A stretch of 34,138 nucleotides of DNA from JAFARZ01 sp035651595 (lineage in GTDB: Bacteria > Actinomycetota > Actinomycetes > Streptosporangiales > Streptosporangiaceae), in contig DASRFJ010000243.1 in the NCBI GenBank assembly GCA_035651595.1, positions 1 through 34,138 of the forward strand, in the 5' to 3' direction. Each line of letters opens with the position of its first letter. Positions within the stretch are counted from its first letter, which is position 1. Below, in pieces: positions 8,358 to 16,705 of this stretch. A program made the position numbers and the translations under genes. The notes below the pieces were generated by a model that saw only the letters and a program-made list of their open reading frames with translations, did no database searches and was not told the DNA's origin.

Positions 8358-8660
8358 TCAAAGCTCGTCCCCCGGTTTGAATAGGCACTGCCGCGCGGAG
8401 AGCAGCTCGATCTCGGGGTGGCCCGCGATTACCCGTTCGCACTCGGTGATCACCTGCATCGCGTTTGCGGCGGTCGCGGAGACCGCCGCCACCCCTATCT
8501 CCGCCCTGCGGTGCAGGTCAAGGTGACCGGTCTCGGCCACCGCCACGCCGGGAAAGCGCCGGCGAAGCTCTGCGACGAGCGGCCGGACGACGGCGCGCTT
8601 TTGTTTCAGCGAACGCACGTCGCCCAGCAGCACGTCGAGTGTGAGGGCTGCTACGACCAT
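8358..8660 (-). CDS. ylxP: DUF503 (YlxP-like) protein
   Basis: The small 100-residue protein matches the DUF503/YlxP family, which is regularly found between infB and rbfA. Family hallmarks are the LKQKRAVVRPLVAELRRRF helix and the following beta-strands with AETGHLDLHRRAEIGVAAVS. Its role is not established; a ribosome- or RNA-related function is inferred only from its conserved location. The ATG lies 6 nt after the infB stop, suggesting translational coupling. Confidence 0.92.
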   Translation of the reverse strand: MVVAALTLDVLLGDVRSLKQKRAVVRPLVAELRRRFPGVAVAETGHLDLHRRAEIGVAAVSATAANAMQVITECERVIAGHPEIELLSARQCLFKPGDEL

Positions 8661-8666
8661 GCTGGC

Positions 8667-11600
8667 TTAGACCCGGGGCTTCTCCCGCATCTCGAACGTC
8701 TCGATCGTGTCGGCGATCTTGATGTCGTTGTAGCCGATGCCGATACCGCACTCGTAGCCCTCGCGGACCTCGGTCGCGTCGTCCTTGAAGCGCTTGAGCG
8801 AGTCGACCGTGAGGTTGTCGGAGATCACCACGCCGTCCCTGATCAGCCGCGCCTTGCTGTTGCGGGTGATCGTTCCGGTGCGGACGATGCAGCCGGCGAT
8901 GTTGCCGACCCGCGGCACCCGGAAGACCTCGCGGACCTCCGCGGTGCCGAGCTGCGCCTCCTCGAACTCGGGCTTGAGCATGCCCTTGAGCGCCGCCTCG
9001 ACCTCCTCGATCGCCTGGTAGATGATCGAGTAGTAGCGGATGTCGACGCCCTCGCGCTGGGCCAGCTCACCGGCCCGGCCGGCCGGCCGGACGTTGAAGC
9101 CGATGATCACCGCGTCGGACGCGATCGCAAGGTTGACGTCGTCCTGCGTGATCGCGCCGACGCCGCGGCCGATCACCCGGAGGCTTACCTCCTCGCCGAC
9201 GTCGATCTTGAGCAGCGCGTCCTCCAGGGCTTCCACCGAGCCGGACACGTCACCCTTGATGATCAGCAGCAGCTCTTCGCGTTCCCCGGCCTTCAGCGCA
9301 CTGTCCAGGTCCTCGAGCGTGACCCTGCGGCCGCGCTGGGCGAACTGAGCGGTGCGCTCGCGCGCCTCGCGACGCTCGGCGATCTGCCTGGCCATCCGGT
9401 CGTCGCTGACCACCAGGAAGTTGTCGCCCGCGTCCGGAACGGCGGTCAGGCCGAGCACCTGCACCGGCCGCGATGGCGGTGCCTCCGGCAGCGGGTCGCC
9501 GTTCTCGTCGAGCATCGCCCGCACCCGGCCGAACGCCTCACCGCAGACGATCGAGTCGCCGACGTGCAGCGTGCCGCGCTGCACCAGCACGGTGGCCACC
9601 GGGCCGCGGCCCTTGTCCAGGTGCGCCTCGATCGCGACACCCTGGGCGTCCTGGTCCGGGTTGGCCCGCAGGTCCAGCTCGGCGTCCGCGGTCAGGATGA
9701 CCGCCTCGAGCAGGCTCTCGATGCCGGTGCGCTTGGTGGCGGACACGTCGACGAACTGGGTCTGACCACCGAATTCTTCGGCGACCAGGCCGTACTCGGT
9801 GAGCTGGGCACGAACCCGCTGCGGGTCTGCGCCCTCCTTGTCCACCTTGTTCACGGCGACCACTATGGGGACGTTCGCGGCTTGCGCGTGGTTCAGCGCC
9901 TCAGTGGTCTGCGGCTTCACGCCATCGTCGGCGGCGACCACGAGCACCACCAGGTCGGTGGTCTCGGCACCGCGGGCACGCATGGCGGTGAACGCCTCGT
10001 GACCCGGGGTGTCGATGAACGTGATCTTCCTGGGTTCCCCATCCACTTCGGTGCTGACCTGGTAGGCGCCGATGTGCTGGGTGATGCCGCCGGCCTCGCG
10101 CGCCACCAGGTTCGTGTGCCGGATGGCGTCGAGCAGCTTGGTCTTGCCGTGGTCGACGTGACCCATGACGGTGACGACCGGCGGCCGGGCCCTGAGGTCT
10201 TTCTCCTCGCCCTCGTCCTCGCCGAACTCGATGTCGAAGGACTCGAGCAGCTCGCGGTCCTCCTCCTCCGGCGAGACGACCTGGACGTTGTAGTTGAGTT
10301 CGGCACCGAGCAGCTGGAGCGTCTCGTCGTTGACGCTCTGGGTGGCGGTCACCATCTCGCCGAGGTGGAACATCACCTGGACCAGGCTCGCCGGGTTGGC
10401 GCCGATCTTGTCCGCGAAGTCGGAGAGGCTTGCCCCCCGGCTGAGGCGGATGACCTGGCCGCTGCCGCGCGGAACCTGCACGCCGCCGATCGTCGGGGCC
10501 TGCATGTTGTCGAACTCTTGGCGCTTCTGCTTCCTTGACCTGCGACCGCGAGTCGGCTTGCCGCCGGGACGGCCGAAGGCACCCTGGGTGCCGCTGCGGC
10601 CACGACCGCCGCCGCCACCGGGACGGGCACCACCGCCGGCTCCGGGACCGCCTGCCCCCGGGCCGCCGCCACCGGGCCGCGCGCCGCCGAAGCCGCCGCC
10701 ACCACCCGGACGGCCACCGCCGCCAGGACCGCGGCCGCCGCCACCGCCGCCGGGACGGGTGCCGGCGCCCGGACCGCTGCGCGCCCCCTGACCGCCGCTA
10801 CCCGGCCCGCCACGGCCGGCCGGGGCGGGCCGGGACGGCATGTTCATCGGGCTCGGCCGCGGACCACCGGGACGCGGGCCACCGGGCCGGTCGCCGGACG
10901 AGCCGCCGGGACGGGGCCCGGCGGACTGACCCTGGCCTGGTCCGGCGCCACGGGGAGCCGCCGGCCGGGGGCCGCCTGGGCCGGCGCCCTGACCCTGACC
11001 TGGACGGCCTTGGCCCTGGCCCTGGCCGGGACCGGGCCGGGGCGTGGAGCCCATGCCGGTCGCGGTCGAGCTGAACGGGTTGTTGCCGGGCCGCGGGCCT
11101 GGCCGCGGGCCGCCGGGCCGGGGCGCTCCTGGGCGCGAGCCAGCCGGGGCACCCTGGCCGCCGCCGGGACGCGGCGCGCCCGGGCGGGCGCCGGACGAGC
11201 GCTGGCCTTGGTTCTGGCCTTGCCCTTGGCCCTGACTCTGGTTCTGGCCTTGGCCCTGGTTCTGACCTTGGCCCTGGTTCTGGCCTTGGCCCTGGTTCTG
11301 GCCTTGGCCGTGGCCGGGCTGGCGCGGCGCGCTCGGGCGCGGGGCGCCCGGCCGGGCGCCACCCGTCGCCGGCGGACTGCGGAAGTCGGCCGGTGTCACC
11401 GGGGGCCGACTGGGTGCGCTCGGCGCGTCCGGTGCCTTGGACGTGCCAGTAGACACCGGGGACGCGGGAACCGGAGGCAGCGTGCGCTGCGGCACCGTGC
11501 TGGTCCCCTGGCTGGCTGCCTCGCTGGCCTGCTGGTTTGTTTGGTTTGCCTGGTTAGCTTGGTTTGCCTGATTGACCGCCGCCGCGACGCCGTCTGGGGC

Positions 11601-11936
11601 AGCCGCTCGCTCCGCCAGCTGCGACCTGGCCGCCTCCGCCGCGCGATCCGCGGGCGTGGCCCCCTGGCCTGCCTGGCCTTGACCTTGGGTACTTGGGACT
11701 CCCGGGCGCGGGGCCTGCGGCCTCGGCCGTGCTTGCTGACCTTGATCTGCCACCCGGTTACCGGCACTACCGCCATTTCCGGTGGAAAACGCCTCCTTGA
11801 GGCGCCGCACAACGGGCGCCTCAATGGTCGAGGAGGCTGACCGGACGAACTCGCCCATTTCCTGGAGCTTGACCATCACGGCCTTGCTCTCTACCCCGAA
11901 CTCCTTCGCGAGTTCGTAGACCCGAACCTTCGCCAC
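8667..11936 (-). CDS. infB: Translation initiation factor IF-2
   Basis: IF-2 is the GTPase that brings initiator tRNA to the 30S subunit and promotes subunit joining. GTG at 11936 is chosen because an AGGAG site lies 5 nt upstream and the protein then begins with the conserved IF2N module (VRVYELAKEFGVESK). It has 1089 residues. A linker of over 400 residues rich in Gly, Pro, Arg, Gln and Asn follows the first module. Next come the second IF2N module (RLSRGASLSDFADKIG) and the G domain: GHVDHGKT (about 592), DTPGHEAF (about 642) and NKVDKEGAD (about 694). The C-terminal domains are complete (ends KIADTIETFEMREKPRV). The linker is built partly from DNA tandem repeats. Downstream genes are tightly coupled. 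Confidence 0.97.
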   Translation of the reverse strand: MAKVRVYELAKEFGVESKAVMVKLQEMGEFVRSASSTIEAPVVRRLKEAFSTGNGGSAGNRVADQGQQARPRPQAPRPGVPSTQGQGQAGQGATPADRAAEAARSQLAERAAAPDGVAAAVNQANQANQANQTNQQASEAASQGTSTVPQRTLPPVPASPVSTGTSKAPDAPSAPSRPPVTPADFRSPPATGGARPGAPRPSAPRQPGHGQGQNQGQGQNQGQGQNQGQGQNQSQGQGQGQNQGQRSSGARPGAPRPGGGQGAPAGSRPGAPRPGGPRPGPRPGNNPFSSTATGMGSTPRPGPGQGQGQGRPGQGQGAGPGGPRPAAPRGAGPGQGQSAGPRPGGSSGDRPGGPRPGGPRPSPMNMPSRPAPAGRGGPGSGGQGARSGPGAGTRPGGGGGGRGPGGGGRPGGGGGFGGARPGGGGPGAGGPGAGGGARPGGGGGRGRSGTQGAFGRPGGKPTRGRRSRKQKRQEFDNMQAPTIGGVQVPRGSGQVIRLSRGASLSDFADKIGANPASLVQVMFHLGEMVTATQSVNDETLQLLGAELNYNVQVVSPEEEDRELLESFDIEFGEDEGEEKDLRARPPVVTVMGHVDHGKTKLLDAIRHTNLVAREAGGITQHIGAYQVSTEVDGEPRKITFIDTPGHEAFTAMRARGAETTDLVVLVVAADDGVKPQTTEALNHAQAANVPIVVAVNKVDKEGADPQRVRAQLTEYGLVAEEFGGQTQFVDVSATKRTGIESLLEAVILTADAELDLRANPDQDAQGVAIEAHLDKGRGPVATVLVQRGTLHVGDSIVCGEAFGRVRAMLDENGDPLPEAPPSRPVQVLGLTAVPDAGDNFLVVSDDRMARQIAERREARERTAQFAQRGRRVTLEDLDSALKAGEREELLLIIKGDVSGSVEALEDALLKIDVGEEVSLRVIGRGVGAITQDDVNLAIASDAVIIGFNVRPAGRAGELAQREGVDIRYYSIIYQAIEEVEAALKGMLKPEFEEAQLGTAEVREVFRVPRVGNIAGCIVRTGTITRNSKARLIRDGVVISDNLTVDSLKRFKDDATEVREGYECGIGIGYNDIKIADTIETFEMREKPRV
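11240..11311. repeat. 18-bp tandem repeat inside infB
   Basis: Four consecutive 18-bp units of the type GGTTCTGGCCTTGGCCCT encode a repeating Gly-Gln-Gly-Gln-Asn-Gln block in the IF-2 linker. Degenerate units continue to the left. A second coding repeat, giving Asn-Gln-Ala triplets, lies near 11530-11575. Copy number probably varies between strains. Confidence 0.85.
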
Positions 11937-12014
11937 TACGCTCCTGTCTTGGCCCGGTTCCCTCCGGACCATCTACCGGACCCGAGCCCGGGCAGAGCGT
12001 GCTCCGGGCCGTCC

Positions 12015-12093
12015 TCAACCTATGGTGATCATCGCCGCGTGCTCATCGAGCGCTCATCAGCTTCTCGACCTGCTTTCCGAACAGGTAGTCCAT
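12015..12093 (-). promoter_or_regulatory. infB leader with three ATGA-chained mini-ORFs
   Basis: After the ylxR stop, 4 nt separate a 16-codon ORF (12093-12043, MDYLFGKQVEKLMSAR) whose stop overlaps the next ATG (ATGA). That gives MSTRR (12046-12029), and again ATGA gives MITIG (12032-12015). The repeated GATGA is spaced 11 and 14 nt. The infB ribosome site and GTG follow about 80 nt later. The chained overlaps suggest termination-reinitiation control of IF-2 synthesis. The arrangement is seen directly; the function is inferred. Confidence 0.55.
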
Positions 12094-12097
12094 TGCG

Positions 12098-12400
12098 TTA
12101 GCCCGCCTGCCGCTCGGACAGGTACTCAGCCAGCGAAGTCAGGCTGAGCGATCCCGCCGTTCGCAGCGCCCGGGGAAACGCCCGGCGTCGCCGCGCAAGC
12201 TCGAAGCATGCCAGGCACGGGTGCAAGTACGCACCACGGCCGGGCAGCCGTGCTTGCGGGTCAGGCAGGATGTTGTCCCCAGTCGCCACGAGGCGAAGCA
12301 GGCTGGTTTTAACCGCACGTTCCCTACAGCCTACACAGGTACGCGTAACGGGCATGCCTGGAGCAGGCTCGTCGGGTCGCACGGTCATTCCACTACTCAT
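12098..12400 (-). CDS. ylxR: YlxR-family (DUF448) RNA-binding protein
   Basis: About 100 residues with the YlxR signature: TCVGCRERAVKTSLLRLV near the start, GRGAYLHPCLACFELARRRRAFPRALR in the middle and a short C-terminal helix. Family members sit between nusA and infB and are thought to bind RNA; some act as transcription regulators or RNase P modulators in other bacteria. The start is uncertain: ATG at 12400, ATG at 12388 or GTG at 12427 are all in frame, and none has a strong ribosome site. It lies 59 bp after the nusA stop. Confidence 0.88.
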   Translation of the reverse strand: MSSGMTVRPDEPAPGMPVTRTCVGCRERAVKTSLLRLVATGDNILPDPQARLPGRGAYLHPCLACFELARRRRAFPRALRTAGSLSLTSLAEYLSERQAG

Positions 12401-12459
12401 TCTACCGCGCCCGCGCGGTGCGGGCACAGTCGCGCTCTGCTCTTGCGCCGGGCCCGACG

Positions 12460-13434
12460 CTATGCGGCGGGGGCCGCGTCTGACCTGATGTCGATCTTCC
12501 AGCCGGTCAGCCGGGCCGCGAGCCTGGCATTCTGGCCTTCCTTGCCGATTGCCAGCGAGAGCTGGTAGTCGGGCACGATGACCTGCGCCTCCCGGGCCTG
12601 GGCGTCGATCACCCGGACCTCACTCACCCGGGCGGGCGACAGGGCGTTCGCCACGAACATGGCCGGGTCATCGGAATAGTCGACGATGTCGATCTTCTCC
12701 CCATGCAGCTCGTTCATGACGTTTCGCACCCGGCTGCCCATGGGGCCGATACAGGCGCCCTTGGCGTTCACGCCCTGCTGATGCGAGCGCACCGCGATCT
12801 TGGTGCGGTGACCCGCCTCCCGGGCTATCGCGACGATCTCCACCGAACCTTCGGCGATTTCGGGGACTTCGAGGGAGAAGAGCTTCTTCACCAGGTTCGG
12901 GTGCGTCCGGGACAGCGTCACCGACGGCCCCCGGTGCCCCTTGCGCACATGCAGCACGTAACACCGGAGCCGCTCGCCGTGGATGTACCGCTCGGCGGGC
13001 ACCTGTTCGGCCGGCGGCAGCACGGCCTCCAGCTTGCCCAGGTCAACAAGAACCGTGCGCGGATCCTTCCCCTGCTGGATGACGCCGGCCACGATGTCGC
13101 CCTCGCGGCCCGCGTACTCGCCGAACGTCAGCTCGTCCTCGACGTCGCGCAGCCGCTGGAGAATCACCTGCCGGGCGGTGGTCGCCGCGATCCGGCCGAA
13201 GCCGGCCGGCGTGTCGTCGAACTCGCGCTCCACGGTGCCATCAGGACCGGTCTGCGCGGCCCACACCGTGACGTGACCGGACTTGCGGTCGATCTCCACG
13301 CGGGCGGCCGACGAGGCGCCGTCGGTCTTGTGGTATGCCACGAGCAGCGCGTCCTCGATGGCCTTGATCGCCAGGTCGAGCGAGATGTCCTTCTCGCTTT
13401 CCAGGCTGCGCAGCACGGCCAGGTCAATGTCCAT
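12460..13434 (-). CDS. nusA: Transcription termination/antitermination factor NusA
   Basis: The 324-residue protein binds RNA polymerase and modulates pausing, termination and antitermination. It begins with the polymerase-binding N-terminal domain (DLALKAIEDALLVAYHK-like, residues 20-36). An S1 domain (about 112-185) follows, then KH1 with GACIGPMGSRVRNVMNEL and KH2 with LSLAIGKEGQNARLAARLTGW near the end. No acidic C-terminal repeats are present, as is usual in actinobacteria. Its ATG lies inside the end of rimP (11-bp overlap). Confidence 0.97.
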   Translation of the reverse strand: MDIDLAVLRSLESEKDISLDLAIKAIEDALLVAYHKTDGASSAARVEIDRKSGHVTVWAAQTGPDGTVEREFDDTPAGFGRIAATTARQVILQRLRDVEDELTFGEYAGREGDIVAGVIQQGKDPRTVLVDLGKLEAVLPPAEQVPAERYIHGERLRCYVLHVRKGHRGPSVTLSRTHPNLVKKLFSLEVPEIAEGSVEIVAIAREAGHRTKIAVRSHQQGVNAKGACIGPMGSRVRNVMNELHGEKIDIVDYSDDPAMFVANALSPARVSEVRVIDAQAREAQVIVPDYQLSLAIGKEGQNARLAARLTGWKIDIRSDAAPAA

Positions 13435-13963
13435 CGCGAGCCTCCTGCTCCGGCTGTTCTGGGAGGCGCCCGAACTCGATCTGGATGGCGCCCGGGCCGA
13501 GCCGGGAGTAGGCGAAGTGCTGGCGGGCTCCGTCGACGTCCATGACGACCTCGGCCTCGTCGGCCGACAGGACCCGGCCGGTCAGCGGGCCGGCTGCCGG
13601 GCCGCCGTCGGCGACCTTCACCTGCACCAGCCGGCCGGCGGCGCGCCGCCAGTGCCTCGGCTGGGTCAGCGGCCGGTCCACGCCCGGCGACGATACCTCC
13701 AGCGTGTACGGGTAGTCCCCCATCACGCCCGTATCGTCGAGCACGAGCGACAGTTCACGGCTGAGCGCCGCGGCGTCGTCGAGGCTCACCCCGTGATCGC
13801 TGTCCACGACCACGCGCAGCAACCGTCGCCTGCCCGCGGCGGTGACCCGTACCGACTCCAGATCCATGCCAGAAGCGTGCACCACCTTCTGGATGGCATT
13901 GGCGATTCTGCTCTCGTCGGCCCGGCCCGCTTCAGCGGACGAGTGATGCGCCCCACCAGGCAT
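13424..13963 (-). CDS. rimP: Ribosome maturation factor RimP
   Basis: The 179-residue protein is needed for 30S subunit maturation and heads the translation operon. The core has the family pattern VVDSDHGVSLDDAAALSREL and YTLEVSSPGVDRPLTQPRHW, followed by the SH3-like C-terminal domain. ATG at 13963 is preferred: an AGGAGG site lies 5 nt upstream, while the adjacent in-frame GTG at 13966 would leave only 2 nt. The promoter must lie in the 100 bp shared with the divergent lipoprotein gene at 14068. Confidence 0.95.
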   Translation of the reverse strand: MPGGAHHSSAEAGRADESRIANAIQKVVHASGMDLESVRVTAAGRRRLLRVVVDSDHGVSLDDAAALSRELSLVLDDTGVMGDYPYTLEVSSPGVDRPLTQPRHWRRAAGRLVQVKVADGGPAAGPLTGRVLSADEAEVVMDVDGARQHFAYSRLGPGAIQIEFGRLPEQPEQEARDGH

Positions 13964-14067
13964 CACGACCTCCTCCGTCCGCCGCCTGCGGGATGGACTC
14001 CTAGCCTATCCGCCACCAGCCAGTTACGCGGATAGGACCGGCCGGCTGCACGTGGTAGCTTGCCGAT

Positions 14068-14580
14068 GTGCCCGACCGGATGCCTCAGATGCCGACGCGC
14101 CGCCTGCTGATCGGCGCCGTGCCGCTACTGTTCGCGACCGCCGGGTGCAGCTCAGCGGACCTGTTCGCCGGGCCGGATCCGCTGCACGGGCCGCCGTCTC
14201 TCGCGCCAGAAACCGTCGTGCTCTCCGCGGCGATTACCGCCGAGGAACGACTCGTGGCACTGTACCGGTCCGTGCTTGCCGGGCGCGCCGCGGGTCGTAC
14301 GACGACGCTGCTGACGTCACTGCTGAGCCAGCACGAGGCTCACCTCACCCAGCTCAAGGCTCGGCTCGTGGTGCCGCCGGGTTATCACGCGTCGCCGTCT
14401 GCTTCTGCTTCTGCCTCGGCCGGGGCGGCGAGTGCCGTGGCGCGGCTGCGGGCCGCGGAGCAGGCGTCGGCGGCGGCGCTGACCCGCCAGCTCACCGGCG
14501 TCAGCCCGGCGCTGGCACAGCTGTTCGCGAGCATCGCCGCCTCGGACGCCACCCACGCCACGGCGCTGGCGGCGCTATGA
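14068..14580 (+). CDS. Putative ferritin-like lipoprotein
   Basis: The 170-residue protein starts with a signal peptide carrying a twin-arginine-like pair and a lipobox (RRLLIGAVPLLFATAGC), so the mature protein is probably anchored outside the membrane. The rest is almost all alpha-helical, with Ala-rich helices (SAAITAEERLVALYRSVLAG, LLSQHEAHLTQLKARL) and a Ser/Ala linker near residue 115. The Glu/His spacing on the first helices recalls ferritin-like four-helix proteins. Start is GTG. The next gene starts inside its stop codon (ATGA), so the two products are made together. A metal-binding role is an inference. This pair is often found divergent from rimP in actinomycetes, as I recall. Confidence 0.7.
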   Translation: MPDRMPQMPTRRLLIGAVPLLFATAGCSSADLFAGPDPLHGPPSLAPETVVLSAAITAEERLVALYRSVLAGRAAGRTTTLLTSLLSQHEAHLTQLKARLVVPPGYHASPSASASASAGAASAVARLRAAEQASAAALTRQLTGVSPALAQLFASIAASDATHATALAAL

Positions 14581-15008
14581 GCGGTTCCGCTAGCGGGCCG
14601 CTCGGCGGGGTTGACGCGCTCGAGCGGGCGCTCGCCGCGGAGAACGCGGCGATCTTCGGCTACGGCGTGGCGGGAGCGCACCTCAGCGGGGCCAGCCGGG
14701 CGACCGCCGTGCAGTACTGGACCGGCCACCGCCAGGCCCGCGACACGCTCACCGGCATGATCACCGCCAGAGGCGGAACGCCGGCCGCCGCCGCGGCGTA
14801 CTACCGCCTGCCGTTCGCGGTGAACAGCGCCGGTGCCGGCATGGCGCTCGCCGCGCGCCTCGAAGACGGCGTCACCGCCGCCTACCTCGACCTGGTCGCG
14901 GTCGCCGACGTCCAGCTGCGCACATTCGGCGCGCTCGCCATGCAGTCCGCCGCCGGCCGTGCCGCCTACTGGCGCGGCGCCACGGAGCCCTTCCCCGGCC
15001 TCCCCTAA
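14577..15008 (+). CDS. Ferritin-like domain (DUF4439-type) protein
   Basis: The 143-residue protein is all-helical: ALERALAAENAAIFGYGVAGAHL, a second helix with YWTGHRQARDTL, then AAYYRLPFAVNSAGAGMALAARLEDGVTAAYLDLVA. Glu and His residues on neighbouring helices (E in LAAEN, H in GHRQAR, E in LEDG) fit a ferritin-like bundle of the DUF4439 type. There is no signal peptide, so it is probably cytoplasmic or paired with the preceding lipoprotein. It is translationally coupled to that gene by ATGA. The function is unknown. Confidence 0.75.
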   Translation: MSGSASGPLGGVDALERALAAENAAIFGYGVAGAHLSGASRATAVQYWTGHRQARDTLTGMITARGGTPAAAAAYYRLPFAVNSAGAGMALAARLEDGVTAAYLDLVAVADVQLRTFGALAMQSAAGRAAYWRGATEPFPGLP

Positions 15009-15127
15009 CTAACGGGCCTTGCCCCTAACCGCCGGGCGATCATGGGACTGGCTAGCGCCTTCCGCCACGAAACCGGCGCAGAAACCGAACATAAGCCACA
15101 TTTCTGGCGGGTCGTCGGGCGCGCCAG

Positions 15128-15180
15128 ATTATTGCGGACACTTACCCCCCCGATCCGGGGGGGTAAGTGTCCGCAATAAT
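15128..15180. repeat. 53-bp hairpin repeat, copy 2
   Basis: A perfect 24-bp inverted repeat (15128-15151 with 15157-15180) with loop gatcc. The arms are identical to copy 1 at 2428. It lies in the convergent gap between the ferritin-like gene and the amidase, which would suit a bidirectional transcription stop or a mobile palindromic element. No flanking target duplication is evident. The rest of 15009-15259 shows nothing else I can support. Confidence 0.95.
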
Positions 15181-15259
15181 TTCGACCCCTCTCTCGGAGC
15201 CGAGGCTAGGCCCGAACGCATCGGACATAAGCCTGGCATTGCGGGCATCTTGCAAAACG

Positions 15260-16654
15260 TCAGATGATCGTGGGGCTGGCTGGCGGGATGAGTTCGCCGA
15301 TCGCGGCGGCGATCTCCAGCAGGCGCCGGTCGTCGCCGTAGCGGCCCACTAGCTGGAGGCCGACGGGCAGATTGCCGGGCCGCGCCAGCCCGGCCGGGAC
15401 GGAAATAGCCGGGTGCAGCGTGACGGTGATCCGGGAGCAGGAGCGCATCCAGTCGATGTAGGTGTCCATCGGCTGACCGTTGATCTCGGTGACCCACTCC
15501 TGTTCCACGGGGAACGGGAGCACTTGGACCGCGGGCAGTGCCAAGACATCTTGGCCGCCCAGCTCGAGGAACGACTTCATCCGCGCGAAGATCTCGCCCT
15601 GCGCGAACCTGGCGGCCGCGATCGTCTCGCCGGTCAGCGCGATCCCCTTCTCGATGTTCCAGGTCAGCGTGTCCTTGACCGCCGAGGGATGCGCACGCAG
15701 CACCGGCGCCATGCCCGCCATCATCGCGGCACGGAGCACGTGGAACACCTCGTCTGCGTCAGCCAGCGCGGGCGCCGCGTCTTCCACCACGCAGCCGGCC
15801 TGCTCCAGCGTGCCGCGCACCGTGCCGAGCACGTCGCGCACCGCGGGCTCGACCGGCAGGTCACCAACGTCTGACGTCCAGGCGACGCGCAATCCGCGCA
15901 GTTCGGCGGGCCGCAGGTCGAGGAAGTCACCGGGGCGGTCGGGCCGGGCGAGCGGCACTCGCGGATCGGTGCCGCACATTCCGGCGAGCAGGAGCGCGGC
16001 GTCTGCGGCGGTGCGGGCAAGCGGGCCGACCACCGCGAGTGGTTCGATGAGGTCGGATGGCACCAGGCCCGGCGTCGGTCGCAGCCCGACCAGCCCGCAG
16101 AACGAGGCAGGGTTCCGCACGCTCGCCGCGAGATCGGAGCCGTCGGCGAACGGGAGCATGCCGCTGGCCACCGCGGCGGCCGCGCCGCCGCTGCTGCCGC
16201 CCGGCGTGAGCCGCGTATCCCACGGGTTACGGGTGGCGCCGAACACGGCGTTGAACGTCTGCGAACCGGCACCGAACTCCGGCGTGTTGGTCTTGCCCAG
16301 CACCACCGCGTCGGCCCGCTTCAGGAGTGCGACGTGCGGCGCGTCGAAGTCCGGCACGTTCGAGGTGAACAGCGGCGACCCGTATGTCGTCCTGATCCCG
16401 TCGGTCTCAGCTAGGTCCTTGATCGCGATCGGCATTCCGTGCAGCGGGCCCGCGAACTCCCCGCGCGCGGCCATGCCGTCGAGCTCGGCCGCCCTGGCCG
16501 CAGCCTGGTCCGCGGCTAGTGTGACGATCGCGTTGAGGGACGGGTTGACGTCCTCGATCCGGGCAAGCGTGGCGGTCAGCAGCTCGGCGGCGGACAGCGA
16601 CCGGGAGCGCAGCAGCCGGGCCAGCTCCACGGCAGGCAGCTGGCACAGATCCAT
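15260..16654 (-). CDS. Amidase-signature family amidohydrolase
   Basis: The 464-residue enzyme belongs to the amidase signature family, which hydrolyses carboxamides with a Ser-cisSer-Lys triad. The lysine is in MPIAIKDLAE (Lys79), the cis-serine in PGGSSGGAAAAVASG (about 154-155) and the likely nucleophile in SDLAASVRNPASFCG (Ser178). The usual GGS before the nucleophile is AAS here. It is not a GatA: it is isolated, with no gatC or gatB neighbours and a family-typical C-terminal half. The substrate is unknown. The protein has no signal peptide, so it is cytoplasmic. The start is ATG without a clear ribosome site. Confidence 0.9.
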   Translation of the reverse strand: MDLCQLPAVELARLLRSRSLSAAELLTATLARIEDVNPSLNAIVTLAADQAAARAAELDGMAARGEFAGPLHGMPIAIKDLAETDGIRTTYGSPLFTSNVPDFDAPHVALLKRADAVVLGKTNTPEFGAGSQTFNAVFGATRNPWDTRLTPGGSSGGAAAAVASGMLPFADGSDLAASVRNPASFCGLVGLRPTPGLVPSDLIEPLAVVGPLARTAADAALLLAGMCGTDPRVPLARPDRPGDFLDLRPAELRGLRVAWTSDVGDLPVEPAVRDVLGTVRGTLEQAGCVVEDAAPALADADEVFHVLRAAMMAGMAPVLRAHPSAVKDTLTWNIEKGIALTGETIAAARFAQGEIFARMKSFLELGGQDVLALPAVQVLPFPVEQEWVTEINGQPMDTYIDWMRSCSRITVTLHPAISVPAGLARPGNLPVGLQLVGRYGDDRRLLEIAAAIGELIPPASPTII

Positions 16655-16705
16655 GGCGGATATCAGATCATGCGGCTGTCAGCGGTAACGGACCGACCGC
16701 GCCGT

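Noticed and set aside
8418..10538. A 706-codon frame on the plus strand, antisense to infB
   Set aside because: Antisense of a GC-rich coding gene, rich in His/Arg/Asp/Val, no domain; infB is certain.
11937..11972. Longer infB start at 11972
   Set aside because: The extra residues are not conserved and the ribosome site fits GTG 11936.
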